DNA from: Corynebacterium marambiense
Lineage (GTDB): Bacteria > Actinomycetota > Actinomycetes > Mycobacteriales > Mycobacteriaceae
DNA: 64,000 bases
Direction of reading: 5' to 3'
Assembly: GCF_016342275.1 (NCBI RefSeq)
Contig: NZ_JAEIOT010000004.1
Location: forward strand, 1 to 64,000
Positions within the stretch are counted from its first letter, which is position 1. Every line of letters begins with the position of its first letter. The translations under genes and the position numbers were made by a program. Shown one piece after another: positions 35,685 to 46,462 of the stretch. Below the pieces are notes generated by a model, which had not been told where the DNA came from, ran no database searches, and was given only the letters and a program-made list of their open reading frames with translations.

Positions 35685-37271
35685 CTACTCCCATTCGATC
35701 GTTCCCGGGGGCTTCGAGGTGCAGTCGAGAACGACACGGTTAACGTCGGCGACCTCGTTGGTGATGCGGGTGGAAATGCGCTCCAGCACGTCATAGGGAA
35801 TCCGGGTCCAGTCAGCGGTCATCGCGTCCTCGGAGGACACGGGGCGCAGCACGATCGGGTGCCCGTAGGTGCGACCGTCGCCCTGGACGCCAACAGAACG
35901 GACGTCCGCGAGCAGTACCACGGGGCACTGCCAGATCTCCTCATCCAGGCCTGCTGCGGTGAGCTCAGTGCGGGCGATCAGGTCAGCGGCACGCAGCGTT
36001 TCTAACCTCTCGGCTGTGACCTCACCGATGATGCGGATGCCCAACCCAGGACCGGGGAACGGCTGACGGCTGACGATCTCCTGTGGCAGGCCGAGCTGAC
36101 GACCAACCGCACGGACCTCATCCTTGAACAGCAGGCGGAGCGGCTCAACGAGCTCGAACTCGACGTCGTCGGGTAGACCACCGACATTGTGGTGGCTCTT
36201 GATGTTCGCGGTACCGGATCCACCACCGGACTCGACGACGTCCGGGTAAAGGGTGCCCTGCACCAGAAAATCCACCGACGATCCCTCTGGTGCAGACTCG
36301 AGTACACCGGTGACGGCACGCTCAAAGGAGCGGATGAACTCCGCACCGATGGCCTTACGCTTGGCCTCGGGGTCAGTCACACCGGCCAGCTTCGACAGGA
36401 AGGAGTCCTGTTCGTGGGCGGTGACCAGCTTCGCTCCGGTCGCGGCAACGAAGTCCCGCTCGACCTGTTCCCGCTCCCCTGCGCGCAGCAGACCGTGGTC
36501 CACGAACACACACGTCAGCCGGTCACCGATGGCACGCTGCACTAGCGCTGCGGCCACGGCGGAGTCGACGCCGCCGGACAGACCACAGATCGCGCGCCCC
36601 TCTGGGCCGATCTGGGCGCGGACCGCCTCGACGAGCTCGTCGGCGATGTTCGCGGCGGTCCAGTTCTGCTCGATCCCTGCGATCTCCGTGAGGAAGCGGG
36701 TGAGTACCTCCTGACCGTGCGGGGAGTGCAGGACCTCGGGGTGGTACTGGACACCCGCCATGGACCGTTCCGCGCACTCGAAGGCGGCGACCGGCGCACC
36801 CACGGAGGACGCGGTGACGGTGAAGCCCTCCGGTGCGGCGTGCACGGCATCACCATGGCTCATCCAGACTTTATGGATCGCTTCGAGGCCGTCGTGCAGT
36901 ACGCCGCCCTTGACGTTGAGGTCGGTACGCCCGTACTCGCGGTCCCCGGTGTTGGCCACGGTGCCCCCGAGGGCGTGGGTCATGGCCTGGAAGCCGTAGC
37001 AGATACCGAACACCGGGATCCCCAGGTCGAGCAGCTCGGGACGCAGCTCCGGCGCGCCCTCCGCGTAAACCGACGCCGGGCCACCGGAGAGCACCAGCGC
37101 GGCGGGGTTCTTGGCCCTGATCTCCTCGACCGTGGCGGTGTGCGGGACAACCTCGGAGTAGATCCGTGCCTCGCGCACCCGGCGAGCGATCAACTGCGCG
37201 TACTGGGCGCCAAAGTCGACGACGAGCACCGGGCGGTGATTCGATGCGGTAGCTTGCTTTGAGTCAGTCAC
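35685..37271 (-). CDS. guaA: GMP synthase (glutamine-hydrolysing) GuaA
   Basis: 528 residues. Converts XMP, ATP and glutamine to GMP. The class I amidotransferase domain has nucleophile Cys91 (GICYGFQ) with His177 and Glu179 (QYHPE). The ATP-pyrophosphatase P-loop SGGVDS is at 232-237, and the C-terminal dimerisation domain ends with [12 protein letters not shown]. The start is GTG at 37271; TAAAGT about 12 bases upstream suggests a leaderless mRNA. Downstream of guaB3 in the same direction. Confidence 0.96.
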   Translation of the reverse strand: MTDSKQATASNHRPVLVVDFGAQYAQLIARRVREARIYSEVVPHTATVEEIRAKNPAALVLSGGPASVYAEGAPELRPELLDLGIPVFGICYGFQAMTHALGGTVANTGDREYGRTDLNVKGGVLHDGLEAIHKVWMSHGDAVHAAPEGFTVTASSVGAPVAAFECAERSMAGVQYHPEVLHSPHGQEVLTRFLTEIAGIEQNWTAANIADELVEAVRAQIGPEGRAICGLSGGVDSAVAAALVQRAIGDRLTCVFVDHGLLRAGEREQVERDFVAATGAKLVTAHEQDSFLSKLAGVTDPEAKRKAIGAEFIRSFERAVTGVLESAPEGSSVDFLVQGTLYPDVVESGGGSGTANIKSHHNVGGLPDDVEFELVEPLRLLFKDEVRAVGRQLGLPQEIVSRQPFPGPGLGIRIIGEVTAERLETLRAADLIARTELTAAGLDEEIWQCPVVLLADVRSVGVQGDGRTYGHPIVLRPVSSEDAMTADWTRIPYDVLERISTRITNEVADVNRVVLDCTSKPPGTIEWE

Positions 37272-37350
37272 GGGACGTACTTTACCGCACCCGGAGCTGC
37301 ACGCTGCTTCTTCCGGTACTGCGTCGTACCGACGGGACGAACGCCAGGGA

Positions 37351-38556
37351 TCAGAAAACGGTGGAACGGACGGACAACTGAACTTTCTGGAAGCTCTTCA
37401 GGTCCGTGTACCCACACTTGGCCATCGCCCGACGCAACCCACCGACGTAATTGAGCAGGCCGTTGGGGTCGGTGGAAGGACCGTGCAACACCGTCTCCAG
37501 GGAGGGCTGCCGCGCCATCTGGTCAAGGTTGTCATCGGACGAATCCGCCGACTTGACGATGTCCGCCCAGGATGGTTCGACAGCGCCACGGGGGAACCGT
37601 GGGTGTGCCGCCGTGTGTGGCCAGAAGTAGCCACCCGCAGCGGCTTCGCGGGCCCGGGCGAGCGCGCGACCGAGCATGACTCCGTCGGCACCGCAGGCGA
37701 TCGCGGTGACCGCATACCCGGAGGAATCAAACTCCCCGTCGGCGATGATGTGCACGTAGCGGCCGCCCGTCTCGTCAAGGTAATCACGACGGGCTGCTGC
37801 GGCGTCCGCAATGGCTGTGGCCATCGGGCAACCGATGCCCAGCGCGAGATCATTGGTGTTCGTCCCACCACCGACAATGATTCCCGCAGCTCCGGTCCGC
37901 ATGAGATGCAGAGCGGTCGTATAGTCCGCAACCCCACCCGCGATGACGGGAACGTCCAGCGAACCGATGAACTCCTTGAGATTAAGCGGTTCACCCCCCG
38001 TCGCGACGTGCTCTGCGGAGATCATCGTGCCCTGGATGAACAGTAGTTCAGCACCCGCCTTGATGACCACGGGCGCGAGTTCCCGTGCATGCTGCGGAGT
38101 GACCCGGACGGCAACGGTCGCTCCGGAGGCGCGTACCTCGGCTATCCGCGCTGAGAGCAGGTCCTCGTCAATGGGGGCGGAATGCAGTTCCTGCAGGACC
38201 CGGGTACTCGGAGAACCGAAACCCAGCGGACCGGACATCCCCGTCAATTCCATGCGACAGGCCTCCACGATCTTCGCGATCGCGGCGTCGAGATCGGTGT
38301 GGCGCCCCCACAGCCCCTCGGCGTTGATGACACCGAGACCACCCTGGCGCCCCATCTCCACGATGAACTCCGGTGAAGCCAACGCATCCGTCGGATGGGA
38401 GAGGAACGGGTTGTCGAAGGTGTAGGCGTCGATGTGCCAGGAGGTGTCGATGTCCTTCGACGACCGTGTCCGACGGGAGGGAATGATCTGGATGTCCGCG
38501 AGCTCGTAGCTGCGGCGGGCCTCGCGCCCGATTCCGATTTCGACGATGTCACGCAT
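37351..38556 (-). CDS. guaB3: GuaB3-family IMP dehydrogenase-related protein
   Basis: 401 residues of the IMPDH/GMP reductase barrel without CBS domains. Hallmarks of the GuaB3 branch are the opening [16 protein letters not shown] and the C-terminal YVHIIADG loop. In the region where IMPDH and GMP reductase carry the catalytic Cys loop (G-P-G-S-x-C-T-T), this protein reads [17 protein letters not shown], so the usual cysteine is not at its place. Enzyme activity is therefore uncertain. ATG 38556 follows AAGGAG. It lies between guaB and guaA on the same strand, 67 bases after guaB. Confidence 0.9.
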   Translation of the reverse strand: MRDIVEIGIGREARRSYELADIQIIPSRRTRSSKDIDTSWHIDAYTFDNPFLSHPTDALASPEFIVEMGRQGGLGVINAEGLWGRHTDLDAAIAKIVEACRMELTGMSGPLGFGSPSTRVLQELHSAPIDEDLLSARIAEVRASGATVAVRVTPQHARELAPVVIKAGAELLFIQGTMISAEHVATGGEPLNLKEFIGSLDVPVIAGGVADYTTALHLMRTGAAGIIVGGGTNTNDLALGIGCPMATAIADAAAARRDYLDETGGRYVHIIADGEFDSSGYAVTAIACGADGVMLGRALARAREAAAGGYFWPHTAAHPRFPRGAVEPSWADIVKSADSSDDNLDQMARQPSLETVLHGPSTDPNGLLNYVGGLRRAMAKCGYTDLKSFQKVQLSVRSTVF

Positions 38557-38623
38557 GGGTGATGCTCCTTGGATGTTTTGGGTCCCACCGGTTGGTCAAC
38601 TCCCGGTGGGCAAAGCGGTGGCT

Positions 38624-40156
<1,533 letters not shown>

Positions 40157-40389
40157 TCATCCTTTTCTCGGGTGGTGGGGCTGAATAGACACAGGGTTCC
40201 CTCCCCAGAACGGCTTTCGGTGCCCATTCTCACGATCGGGCCCGGAGACACGTCCGAGTTGTATCGGTCCGGAGAGGTGCCATAACCCACAACAGTAGCG
40301 CGCAGGGTGGTCGCGGGGGTCACCGACCGTGGGTTCGTTTCGCCTGTCTTTGGTTGCTGTTTACCGGCCACACCCTTAGGGTGGCCTGT

Positions 40390-40761
40390 GTGAACTTTGA
40401 TTCTATGATGCCGCCGGATCCTTTCGCGGGTGACCCGAACGACCCCGCGTCGTTCCTCGAGGCGGACGAACCACTGCCGCCGCTCAGCGATGAGGAACGC
40501 GAGCGGGTCCGCGAGGATCTCGAGCTCGTCGGCGAATTCCGCCGTGCATTGGAACCCCGGGGAGTTCTCGGAGTGTTCTTCATGTGCGAGGACTGTGACG
40601 AACAGCACTACTACGACTGGGATATCATGGCGGCGAACATGCGCGCCACCCTCGCCGGGGAGCTGTCCCCCGTGCATGAGCCATCCGCGCGCCCCGACCC
40701 CTCGGCGTATGTCCCCTGGGACTACTGCCTCGGATTCCTCGACGGGATGGAGGCGAAGTAG
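40390..40761 (+). CDS. DUF5319 family protein
   Basis: 123 residues from GTG 40390. Acidic throughout, with a C-E-D-C-D-E-Q-H-Y-Y-D-W-D-I-M motif near residues 65-79 that may bind metal. The family is conserved in Mycobacteriales in exactly this place between guaB and rsdA/sigD; function unknown. No Shine-Dalgarno is visible, which fits a leaderless start; ATG 40402 or 40405 are alternatives. Convergent with rsdA across a shared terminator. Confidence 0.82.
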   Translation: MNFDSMMPPDPFAGDPNDPASFLEADEPLPPLSDEERERVREDLELVGEFRRALEPRGVLGVFFMCEDCDEQHYYDWDIMAANMRATLAGELSPVHEPSARPDPSAYVPWDYCLGFLDGMEAK

Positions 40762-40804
40762 CACACGACCGATAGGTTGCTGTTCTCACCGACCAACGAA
40801 GGGA

Positions 40805-40839
40805 AAACCCCGGACTCCTCAGACAGGATTCCGGGGTTT
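40805..40839. terminator. Bidirectional terminator between DUF5319 gene and rsdA
   Basis: AAACCCCGGA and TCCGGGGTTT form a perfect 10-base-pair stem around 15 bases. Read in either direction the stem ends in a short T-run, so it can end both convergent transcripts. Confidence 0.8.
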
Positions 40840-40857
40840 CGCGGTAGCTGGGCCGGG

Positions 40858-41805
40858 TCACTGACCGGGTACGATGATCGCTTCAGTCGTCGAGATTCCG
40901 GGGACACCCGGAACCACCGGTTCACCGACGTTGTCGGCGGTCTGTCCCTCACCATCATCCGGCACCGGCAACGTCTCGGTGGTGTCGCCGGAACCGTCAG
41001 GAACCGGTAACGGAGAGGTGGACGGGGGAATCACCGGCTGCGGAACCTCGGGTGCCCCGGACGGGGCCGCAGGCAGAGGACTCGGGGCAGACGGGGGAAT
41101 CCCGATGGTGGAAGTGACGGTGATCGTCGCGGGTTCCGGCGGCTCCTGCTGCTCGGGTGTGACCGTGACTGTCACAGTGCGGGGAGCCTGCGGGCGCTTG
41201 TCGGCGTCCGTCTTGGTGGCGTTGCGCGCGTTGATTTCCTTCGCCATGAGCTTGGCTTGCTCGAGAAGCTCCAGGGCACCGGCTACATCCCCGTTGGCGT
41301 TGCGATTGTCCGCTTCCTCCAGGGTGCTCGCAAGCTCCACAACGGACGCGTGATCACCGAACATGGCGGTGTTGACACCCCAGAGGGCACTACCGGGTTC
41401 CGCGTTGTACACGGCAGTACCGCCACCAGCGATGACGAGAGTCGCCGCCGCCGCGCCGATCAGGCCGTGGACGAAACCAGGGACCCCCCTGCGACGACCT
41501 GCGAGGCTGAGTACCTGTGCACCGCCATCGGCGGCAGGAGGTTCCCCCACCGCGGATTCTTCGACGGGGGCGAACCGCGTCGTCACCGGTGCCGCATCCG
41601 ACAGCCGCAGCTTTTCGAGCGACGGCACGGGAGGCATCGGTGCGTCGACCTCCGATTTGAGACCGAGCAGCAGCCCGGCAAGTTCGTCGTCTCCCCCAGA
41701 AGGGTCAACGCCGCGGGCGAGGTCGTCAAGGAAGGCGTCGGTGAGGAACAGGTTGTCGTCCTGTCCCGCACTCACGCCTGCGCCCTCGGTTCGGCGGTCA
41801 CTCAT
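40858..41805 (-). CDS. rsdA: Anti-sigma-D factor RsdA
   Basis: 315 residues. The N-terminal sigma-D-binding region (DNLFLTDAFLDDLARG, residues 17-32) is followed by a linker, one transmembrane helix (about 108-128, VPGFVHGLIGAAAATLVIAG), a short helical stretch, and a long Pro/Thr/Val-rich extracytoplasmic tail. RsdA holds SigD at the membrane; release in mycobacteria involves ClpP-dependent proteolysis. Its ATG overlaps the sigD stop by four bases, the classic sigma/anti-sigma layout. Confidence 0.9.
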   Translation of the reverse strand: MSDRRTEGAGVSAGQDDNLFLTDAFLDDLARGVDPSGGDDELAGLLLGLKSEVDAPMPPVPSLEKLRLSDAAPVTTRFAPVEESAVGEPPAADGGAQVLSLAGRRRGVPGFVHGLIGAAAATLVIAGGGTAVYNAEPGSALWGVNTAMFGDHASVVELASTLEEADNRNANGDVAGALELLEQAKLMAKEINARNATKTDADKRPQAPRTVTVTVTPEQQEPPEPATITVTSTIGIPPSAPSPLPAAPSGAPEVPQPVIPPSTSPLPVPDGSGDTTETLPVPDDGEGQTADNVGEPVVPGVPGISTTEAIIVPGQ

Positions 41806-42371
41806 GCCTGGTGCTCCTGCTCATTCAGCTTCTTCCGCAATGCTCCGAGCGCCCTGTGCTGGGCAACTCTGACTGCTCCGGGGGTACTCCCCACGATTCG
41901 CGCAGTTTCTTCCGCAGACAGGCCCACGAACACCCGGAGGGTGACAATCTCGCGCGCCTTGTCACTCAATGAATCGAGAAGTGCGTGCACTCTGTTACTA
42001 CCATCACTGACCAGCACATAGTCTTCCGGGGTGTCCCCGTCTCGGACGTAATCCGGAACATCATCGGTGGGATTCGACAGGTCCCTCGACAGCGACCGGT
42101 GTGCATCCGCGACCTTGTTGGAGGCGATCCCGTAGACGAAAGCCATGAACGGGCGCCCCCGGTCAACATAGTTGGCGATGGAGGTCGCCACCGCGAGACA
42201 GATCTCCTGGGCAACGTCATCGGGCGTGGGATGACGCCCGCCGCCGATCCGGGCACGGGCGTACCTCAGCACCATCGGATGCACGATCTCCATGATCCGC
42301 TGGAGCGCCGACCGGTCGCCACCGGCCGCCAACGGCACAAGTGCCGCCAGTTCGCGCTCTGCATCATTCAC
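41802..42371 (-). CDS. sigD: ECF RNA polymerase sigma factor SigD
   Basis: 189 residues from GTG 42371. Region 2 (YARARIGGGRHPTPDDVAQEICLAVATSI) and region 4 (LDSLSDKAREIVTLRVFVGLSAEETARIVGSTPGAVRVAQHRAL, in parts) are complete. SigD directs transcription of cell-envelope, notably mycomembrane-related, genes in C. glutamicum. AGGGG precedes the GTG; an ATG at 42407 in the same frame adds Lys/Arg-rich residues unlike homologues. Co-transcribed and coupled with rsdA. Confidence 0.92.
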   Translation of the reverse strand: MNDAERELAALVPLAAGGDRSALQRIMEIVHPMVLRYARARIGGGRHPTPDDVAQEICLAVATSIANYVDRGRPFMAFVYGIASNKVADAHRSLSRDLSNPTDDVPDYVRDGDTPEDYVLVSDGSNRVHALLDSLSDKAREIVTLRVFVGLSAEETARIVGSTPGAVRVAQHRALGALRKKLNEQEHQA

Positions 42372-42723
42372 CCGTGGACCCCTGCATCTTCCGGCTTTCA
42401 TGGACACCGTCAGCCCCGAATCTCCCCGGCAACAAAAAGCTGCGGGGAAGGCTCATGGGCTCACTGTCTCAACAGTCTAGTTCACGAGCCGGAACCCGGG
42501 TTCGACACCGTTCGCGCACTCCGCAGTATCACGCCCGCTGCTGCTCTCCGCGAAACCCCGAATGAGAACTCCTGACCGGCGGTGTCGACCTTTCTCTCTC
42601 CCGGGTTCGCCACCATCACGCCGAACGTCGAACACTGTGTGAGACGGCAGGCTCCGGCTCCGTTCTACATCCGCTCCGGGGTCCAGGAGACATTGGGGGG
42701 CGAATCGTCCCCGTCCGGGATAT
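42372..42723. other. Intergenic region upstream of sigD (352 bases)
   Basis: No coding region is convincing: the plus-strand frames here are short, have unusual composition and no ribosome site. In related genomes a whiB-like gene often lies between groEL and sigD, and none is present here. The stretch must carry the sigD promoter, but no specific element could be identified. Confidence 0.5.
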
Positions 42724-43185
42724 CTAGCTCTCTTCCCCGACGGGGATGCCGAACTCGGAACAATAATTTTCCATCACGGTCAACGCTCCGACAATCATCA
42801 GTTCGAGCTGTTTGTCCAGCTGTATGTCCGTCAGCCCGGCGCCGGTGAAGATGGCGCAGTCGGTATTGAGGAAGACACCCTCATCGTCACTGTTCATGAC
42901 GGCGGTGATGTAGTGGGTGCCGGCGTTAGAGGCCTTCGCCCACTCAAGCACCTCGTCCTCCCGCTCAACGGGAAGCCGCCCGAAGGTCGAGGCGCTGACC
43001 ACCACCGATGTCTCGAACGCGGCGATGAACATGAAAGGGAGGTTGTTGATGAAGCAGTAGTACCGGGGGGCACCGCCCTCATCGCGCTGCACCTTCAGTT
43101 CCTGGCGGGCAAGGGCAGCCTCCAACCGTTCCGGGGTGACCGGGGTAGGTTCATCAACGGCGTTATTCGATTTGAACCAGGCCAT
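42724..43185 (-). CDS. YbjN-domain protein, second of a pair
   Basis: 153 residues with one YbjN (type III secretion chaperone-like) fold: LEAALARQELKVQRDEGGAPRYYCFINNLPFMF at the front, then FLNTDCAIFTGAGLTDIQLDKQLELMI. YbjN proteins are thought to act as small chaperone-like or regulatory factors; function in actinobacteria is unknown. Its ATG overlaps the stop of the first YbjN gene by one base (TGATG), so both are made together, probably as a heterodimer. Last gene of the HSP90-like cassette. Confidence 0.82.
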   Translation of the reverse strand: MAWFKSNNAVDEPTPVTPERLEAALARQELKVQRDEGGAPRYYCFINNLPFMFIAAFETSVVVSASTFGRLPVEREDEVLEWAKASNAGTHYITAVMNSDDEGVFLNTDCAIFTGAGLTDIQLDKQLELMIVGALTVMENYCSEFGIPVGEES

Positions 43186-43616
43186 CAGTTGTCCTCTTCT
43201 TCGGTGGCGGGCAGGAGGTCGGGCAGATCCTCGGCAAGCTTCGATGCCGCGTGGAAACTGCTCTGGAGTGACCCCACGAGGTAGGCGTTGAGCTGGTCAT
43301 CGGTGAGACCCTCGGAGGTCTGGAGAGCGTTCTCGAAGATGACGTTCGGCCCGTTCCCGGCAACGACGGTCTTCGGTATCACCAGATCCCTGTTGAGCAT
43401 GTTGGCTGCGGTCACAGCCCGTTCGACGGCATCATCGTCCGTCAGTTCCCCGCGCCACCAGCCTGCGACACGGAGCAGATTATCCTCGATGGTGATGAAG
43501 AAGATGATGTCCTGGAAACCGACGACAATGTCACCGTCCTCGTCCCGGTCGAAATTGAGTTCCTCGCTCCTGAGGAAGCTCTCCACCCGGGCGTGGGTGA
43601 CCATGGGTAGCGCCAT
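43185..43616 (-). CDS. YbjN-domain protein, first of a pair
   Basis: 143 residues: RVESFLRSEELNFDRDEDGDIVVGFQDIIFFITIEDN at the front (in parts), later MLNRDLVIPKTVV and LTDDQLNAYLVGSLQSSFHAASKLAEDLPDLLP, a standard YbjN pattern with an acidic C-terminus. AAGGGA lies eleven bases before the ATG. TACAGT in the 126-base gap upstream may be a -10, so the YbjN pair could have its own promoter besides readthrough from the large repeat-protein gene. Confidence 0.83.
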   Translation of the reverse strand: MALPMVTHARVESFLRSEELNFDRDEDGDIVVGFQDIIFFITIEDNLLRVAGWWRGELTDDDAVERAVTAANMLNRDLVIPKTVVAGNGPNVIFENALQTSEGLTDDQLNAYLVGSLQSSFHAASKLAEDLPDLLPATEEEDN

Positions 43617-43742
43617 GTGTGGTGTGTCCCTTCATAATTGGGTCCCCGCCTGGCACAGCAGGATCCGGGGCGACAGGAGTGCACCCTCCACTGTAGTTTT
43701 ACCGGGCTCATTTTGCTGTACAGGTTCCGAGGGACGCGATTG

Positions 43743-46433
43743 TCAGTTGTTCTCGATCTCCCTGATCCGTTGTTCGGCAGCCCTCCGCACGGGATGACCG
43801 ATGAAACGCTTACCGGACAGAACCTCGAGGGCCTCACGCGCGATCGCCACGGCTTCTGAAGGCTCGTCACCGTAGAACCGGGCATCGGACGCCATCATCA
43901 GGGCACGTGCCCGGTCCACGGGCTCGCCGAGGCGCTCGAATCCGGACGCCGCCGCAGTTGCGTAGTCCACCGCGGCGAGGAACCGCATCGCATAGAGATT
44001 CATGTACGCCTTGTCGACTAACCAATCGGCCTCCCTCCACTCCGGGGTCTTCGGCCCCGGGTGTTCGGGATCGTTGACCAGGGCACGCAGGGTGTCGAGG
44101 AGACCATCGACCACGGCCATGTCGGCGTCACCGACGTATCCGGGCTGATTCACCGCCGTGGCACAGCACTTGTAGAGCGCCAGGGCATAAGCCTCGCGGT
44201 ACTTGTCCACCCGCTCCTGCAACTGCTCGTCAGCGCTGTCCCCCGCCGTGAGACGGGTGCCCGCCTCCTGCCACATGGAACGGGACACCTCAATGATCCG
44301 GTGCCAGGTTGACACCGCACGACGGGTTTCCCGGGCGTGGTCGAATGCGACGGCGGCCTGCTGAAGCGCCCCGAGCTCCCGCTCCCGCTCCTTCCGCCGG
44401 GCCATGTGCGCGGCGATCTTGAGCAGTTCCTCACCGGCCTCATCATGGAACTCAAGTTTGGCGAAGACCTGGACCAGTGACTGCCGCAGATCCAGCTCAG
44501 CCCGCGAGCCGGGATACTCGGAGGTCTTCATCAGCGCGGTCTCGAGAACTTCGGCGGCCTCATGGTACCGGCGTGCGGAGATCAGCAGTTCCGCGAGTGT
44601 CTGTGCCGCGATGAACGTCAGGCCGGGTAGTTCCGCGGCAGCGCAGAGGTTGAGCATTTGCCGGGCGCAGTCGATGCCCTCGTCCAAGTAACCGGCGTCG
44701 CGGGCACCCCGGGAGAGGAACTGCAGGGCCGCCAGTCGGACACCGACGGGTTCCGCGGACGGGGTCCGCATGGCCGTATCGGCTGCCTGGCAGGCCTCCA
44801 TAACCCGACCGGAGTTGAGGGCCGCGGCGGCGTCCTCGATCAACCGGTACGCGGGATCCTCCGTCGTAGCGGCCGCCGCATCGGGCTCGGCGGCGAGGTC
44901 GATCCCGAGGAACCACTCCGCGTCCTCGACGGCACGGCGCCACGCATGCTCCAGGTCCTTGGGCACACCGGCGGCCTCCGGGCTGGTGCGCAGCCCGGGA
45001 TGGTCGAGGAGCAGGTGGACCGCGTGGTGCCAGTGGACGGTCTCGATCTCGTGGCCCACTGCGGCGTTGGCGGCGAGGGCTTCCGCAAGACCATTGCCGC
45101 GCCACCAGCCGGTGACATCGATGGGGACCACCGGCGGCTCATCATCCCCGCCACCGTCCCGGCCGGGAGCCGCGTCCGCGGCGGGACCGGCGGTGGTCTC
45201 CGTGGAAGCGACGACCCTATAGTCGGCCTCGTCGGGGGTGAACATACCGGACACGTCGGCGACGGTACCCTCCGCCGGTGCGGGCAGGGGAGCGACGGGT
45301 TCTGGGTCGATGAGCCTCTGCAGCGACGCGACGTGCACGGCGTGTTCCATGCCCGGGCGGGCGTCGAAGTGTTCGGCGATCATCGTGGCGAGAGTGAGGA
45401 ACCAGGCGCGCGCCTCGGCGAGGGTCGGACGGGTAAGTGTCTCGATGCCGGTCACCCACGGCAGGTTCTCACCGGGCAGCGTGACGTCCAGTGTGCGGTC
45501 CGTGGCACCGGGAATCCGATCGAGGAGAACGACGGCGGCGGCGGCGAGATTCAGCAGGTCCCGGTGGTCCTCGGCACGTTCCCACCAGGGCAGGTGACGG
45601 ATGAGGATCGCTTCGGCGCGCTCGAGGCGTTCCGGCCTGCCTGCGGCGCCGGACAGCGCGAGATAGCGGAGGTGGTCCGCGTGCTGGGCGAGATCAGCCG
45701 GGTCTCGGCGGTAGCGGCGGTATCCGCGCACGTGGGCGGACCAGGCTCTGGCGTCCTGCCCCGTCCGCAACCATGGTTCGAGTAGCTCGGTGAGCAGGCC
45801 CTCGGGCTGCGACGAGCAGCTGTCCTCCATGTCGGGGAGTGCTGCCTCGCCGATCTCCCGGGCGGTCTCCCACTCACCACGACTGGCGTGGTACTCGACC
45901 CGCTGTTCGGGGCTGCAGCCTGCACAGTCGGCGAGCTCGGAGTCAGGGAGGTTCAGCCACTCGGCGTAGGCGTCCTCCACTCCGTCCTCGCCGGTGTTCC
46001 GGAGAAATCCCAGGCGGCGCATCGCCACAGCACGCCCCGGGTCCCCCAGCTCCGCGTAATATCCGCTCATCAGATCGAGTAGTGAACGGTACTGGGCCAC
46101 GGGCACATCCGGGTTGTTCGCAACCGCAGACAGCACGTACTTGAGGTTCCAGGCGTGCTTGTGGTGCAGGCCGGCGCTGAACAGATCGGGTCGGCGTGAA
46201 CGCATCTCCTCGACGTAGGAGAAGGGCGCGATACAGCGGTAGGTCCGCCCGTCCATGCAGTAGGCCGTACAGAGTTCAGCGTGGCAGATCAGGGACTCCT
46301 CCAACCGGTCACTGTCAACGGCGAGTTGGGCAGCCTCCGCCCAAAGTTCACTGCAGGTGCTTCCCCACGGTGTGCTGTCTGCACGCTGCATGAGGAGGCG
46401 AAGTTCATCGTGCTGATTATCGGGCTCGGTCAT
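43743..46433 (-). CDS. Large TPR-like helical-repeat protein linked to HSP90-like gene
   Basis: 896 residues from ATG 46433, which has AGGAG seven bases upstream; ATG 46466 overlaps the HSP90-like stop and would add 11 residues. It is almost wholly alpha-helical, with TPR-like pairs such as AQTLAELLISARRYHEAAEVLETAL and SLVQVFAKLEFHDEAGEELLKIAAHMA (each in the second half). A CSPEQRVEYHASRGEWETAREIGEAALP stretch is in the first third. No enzyme motif is evident. By operon (coupled to an HSP90-family ATPase) it is likely a client-binding or co-chaperone subunit; that is inference. Confidence 0.75.
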   Translation of the reverse strand: MTEPDNQHDELRLLMQRADSTPWGSTCSELWAEAAQLAVDSDRLEESLICHAELCTAYCMDGRTYRCIAPFSYVEEMRSRRPDLFSAGLHHKHAWNLKYVLSAVANNPDVPVAQYRSLLDLMSGYYAELGDPGRAVAMRRLGFLRNTGEDGVEDAYAEWLNLPDSELADCAGCSPEQRVEYHASRGEWETAREIGEAALPDMEDSCSSQPEGLLTELLEPWLRTGQDARAWSAHVRGYRRYRRDPADLAQHADHLRYLALSGAAGRPERLERAEAILIRHLPWWERAEDHRDLLNLAAAAVVLLDRIPGATDRTLDVTLPGENLPWVTGIETLTRPTLAEARAWFLTLATMIAEHFDARPGMEHAVHVASLQRLIDPEPVAPLPAPAEGTVADVSGMFTPDEADYRVVASTETTAGPAADAAPGRDGGGDDEPPVVPIDVTGWWRGNGLAEALAANAAVGHEIETVHWHHAVHLLLDHPGLRTSPEAAGVPKDLEHAWRRAVEDAEWFLGIDLAAEPDAAAATTEDPAYRLIEDAAAALNSGRVMEACQAADTAMRTPSAEPVGVRLAALQFLSRGARDAGYLDEGIDCARQMLNLCAAAELPGLTFIAAQTLAELLISARRYHEAAEVLETALMKTSEYPGSRAELDLRQSLVQVFAKLEFHDEAGEELLKIAAHMARRKERERELGALQQAAVAFDHARETRRAVSTWHRIIEVSRSMWQEAGTRLTAGDSADEQLQERVDKYREAYALALYKCCATAVNQPGYVGDADMAVVDGLLDTLRALVNDPEHPGPKTPEWREADWLVDKAYMNLYAMRFLAAVDYATAAASGFERLGEPVDRARALMMASDARFYGDEPSEAVAIAREALEVLSGKRFIGHPVRRAAEQRIREIENN

Positions 46434-46462
46434 GGGGTGCTCCTGGTCGTCAGGTACGTGGT

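Noticed and set aside
42372..42723. WhiB-like gene between groEL cassette and sigD
   Set aside because: No frame with the four-cysteine WhiB pattern exists on either strand.
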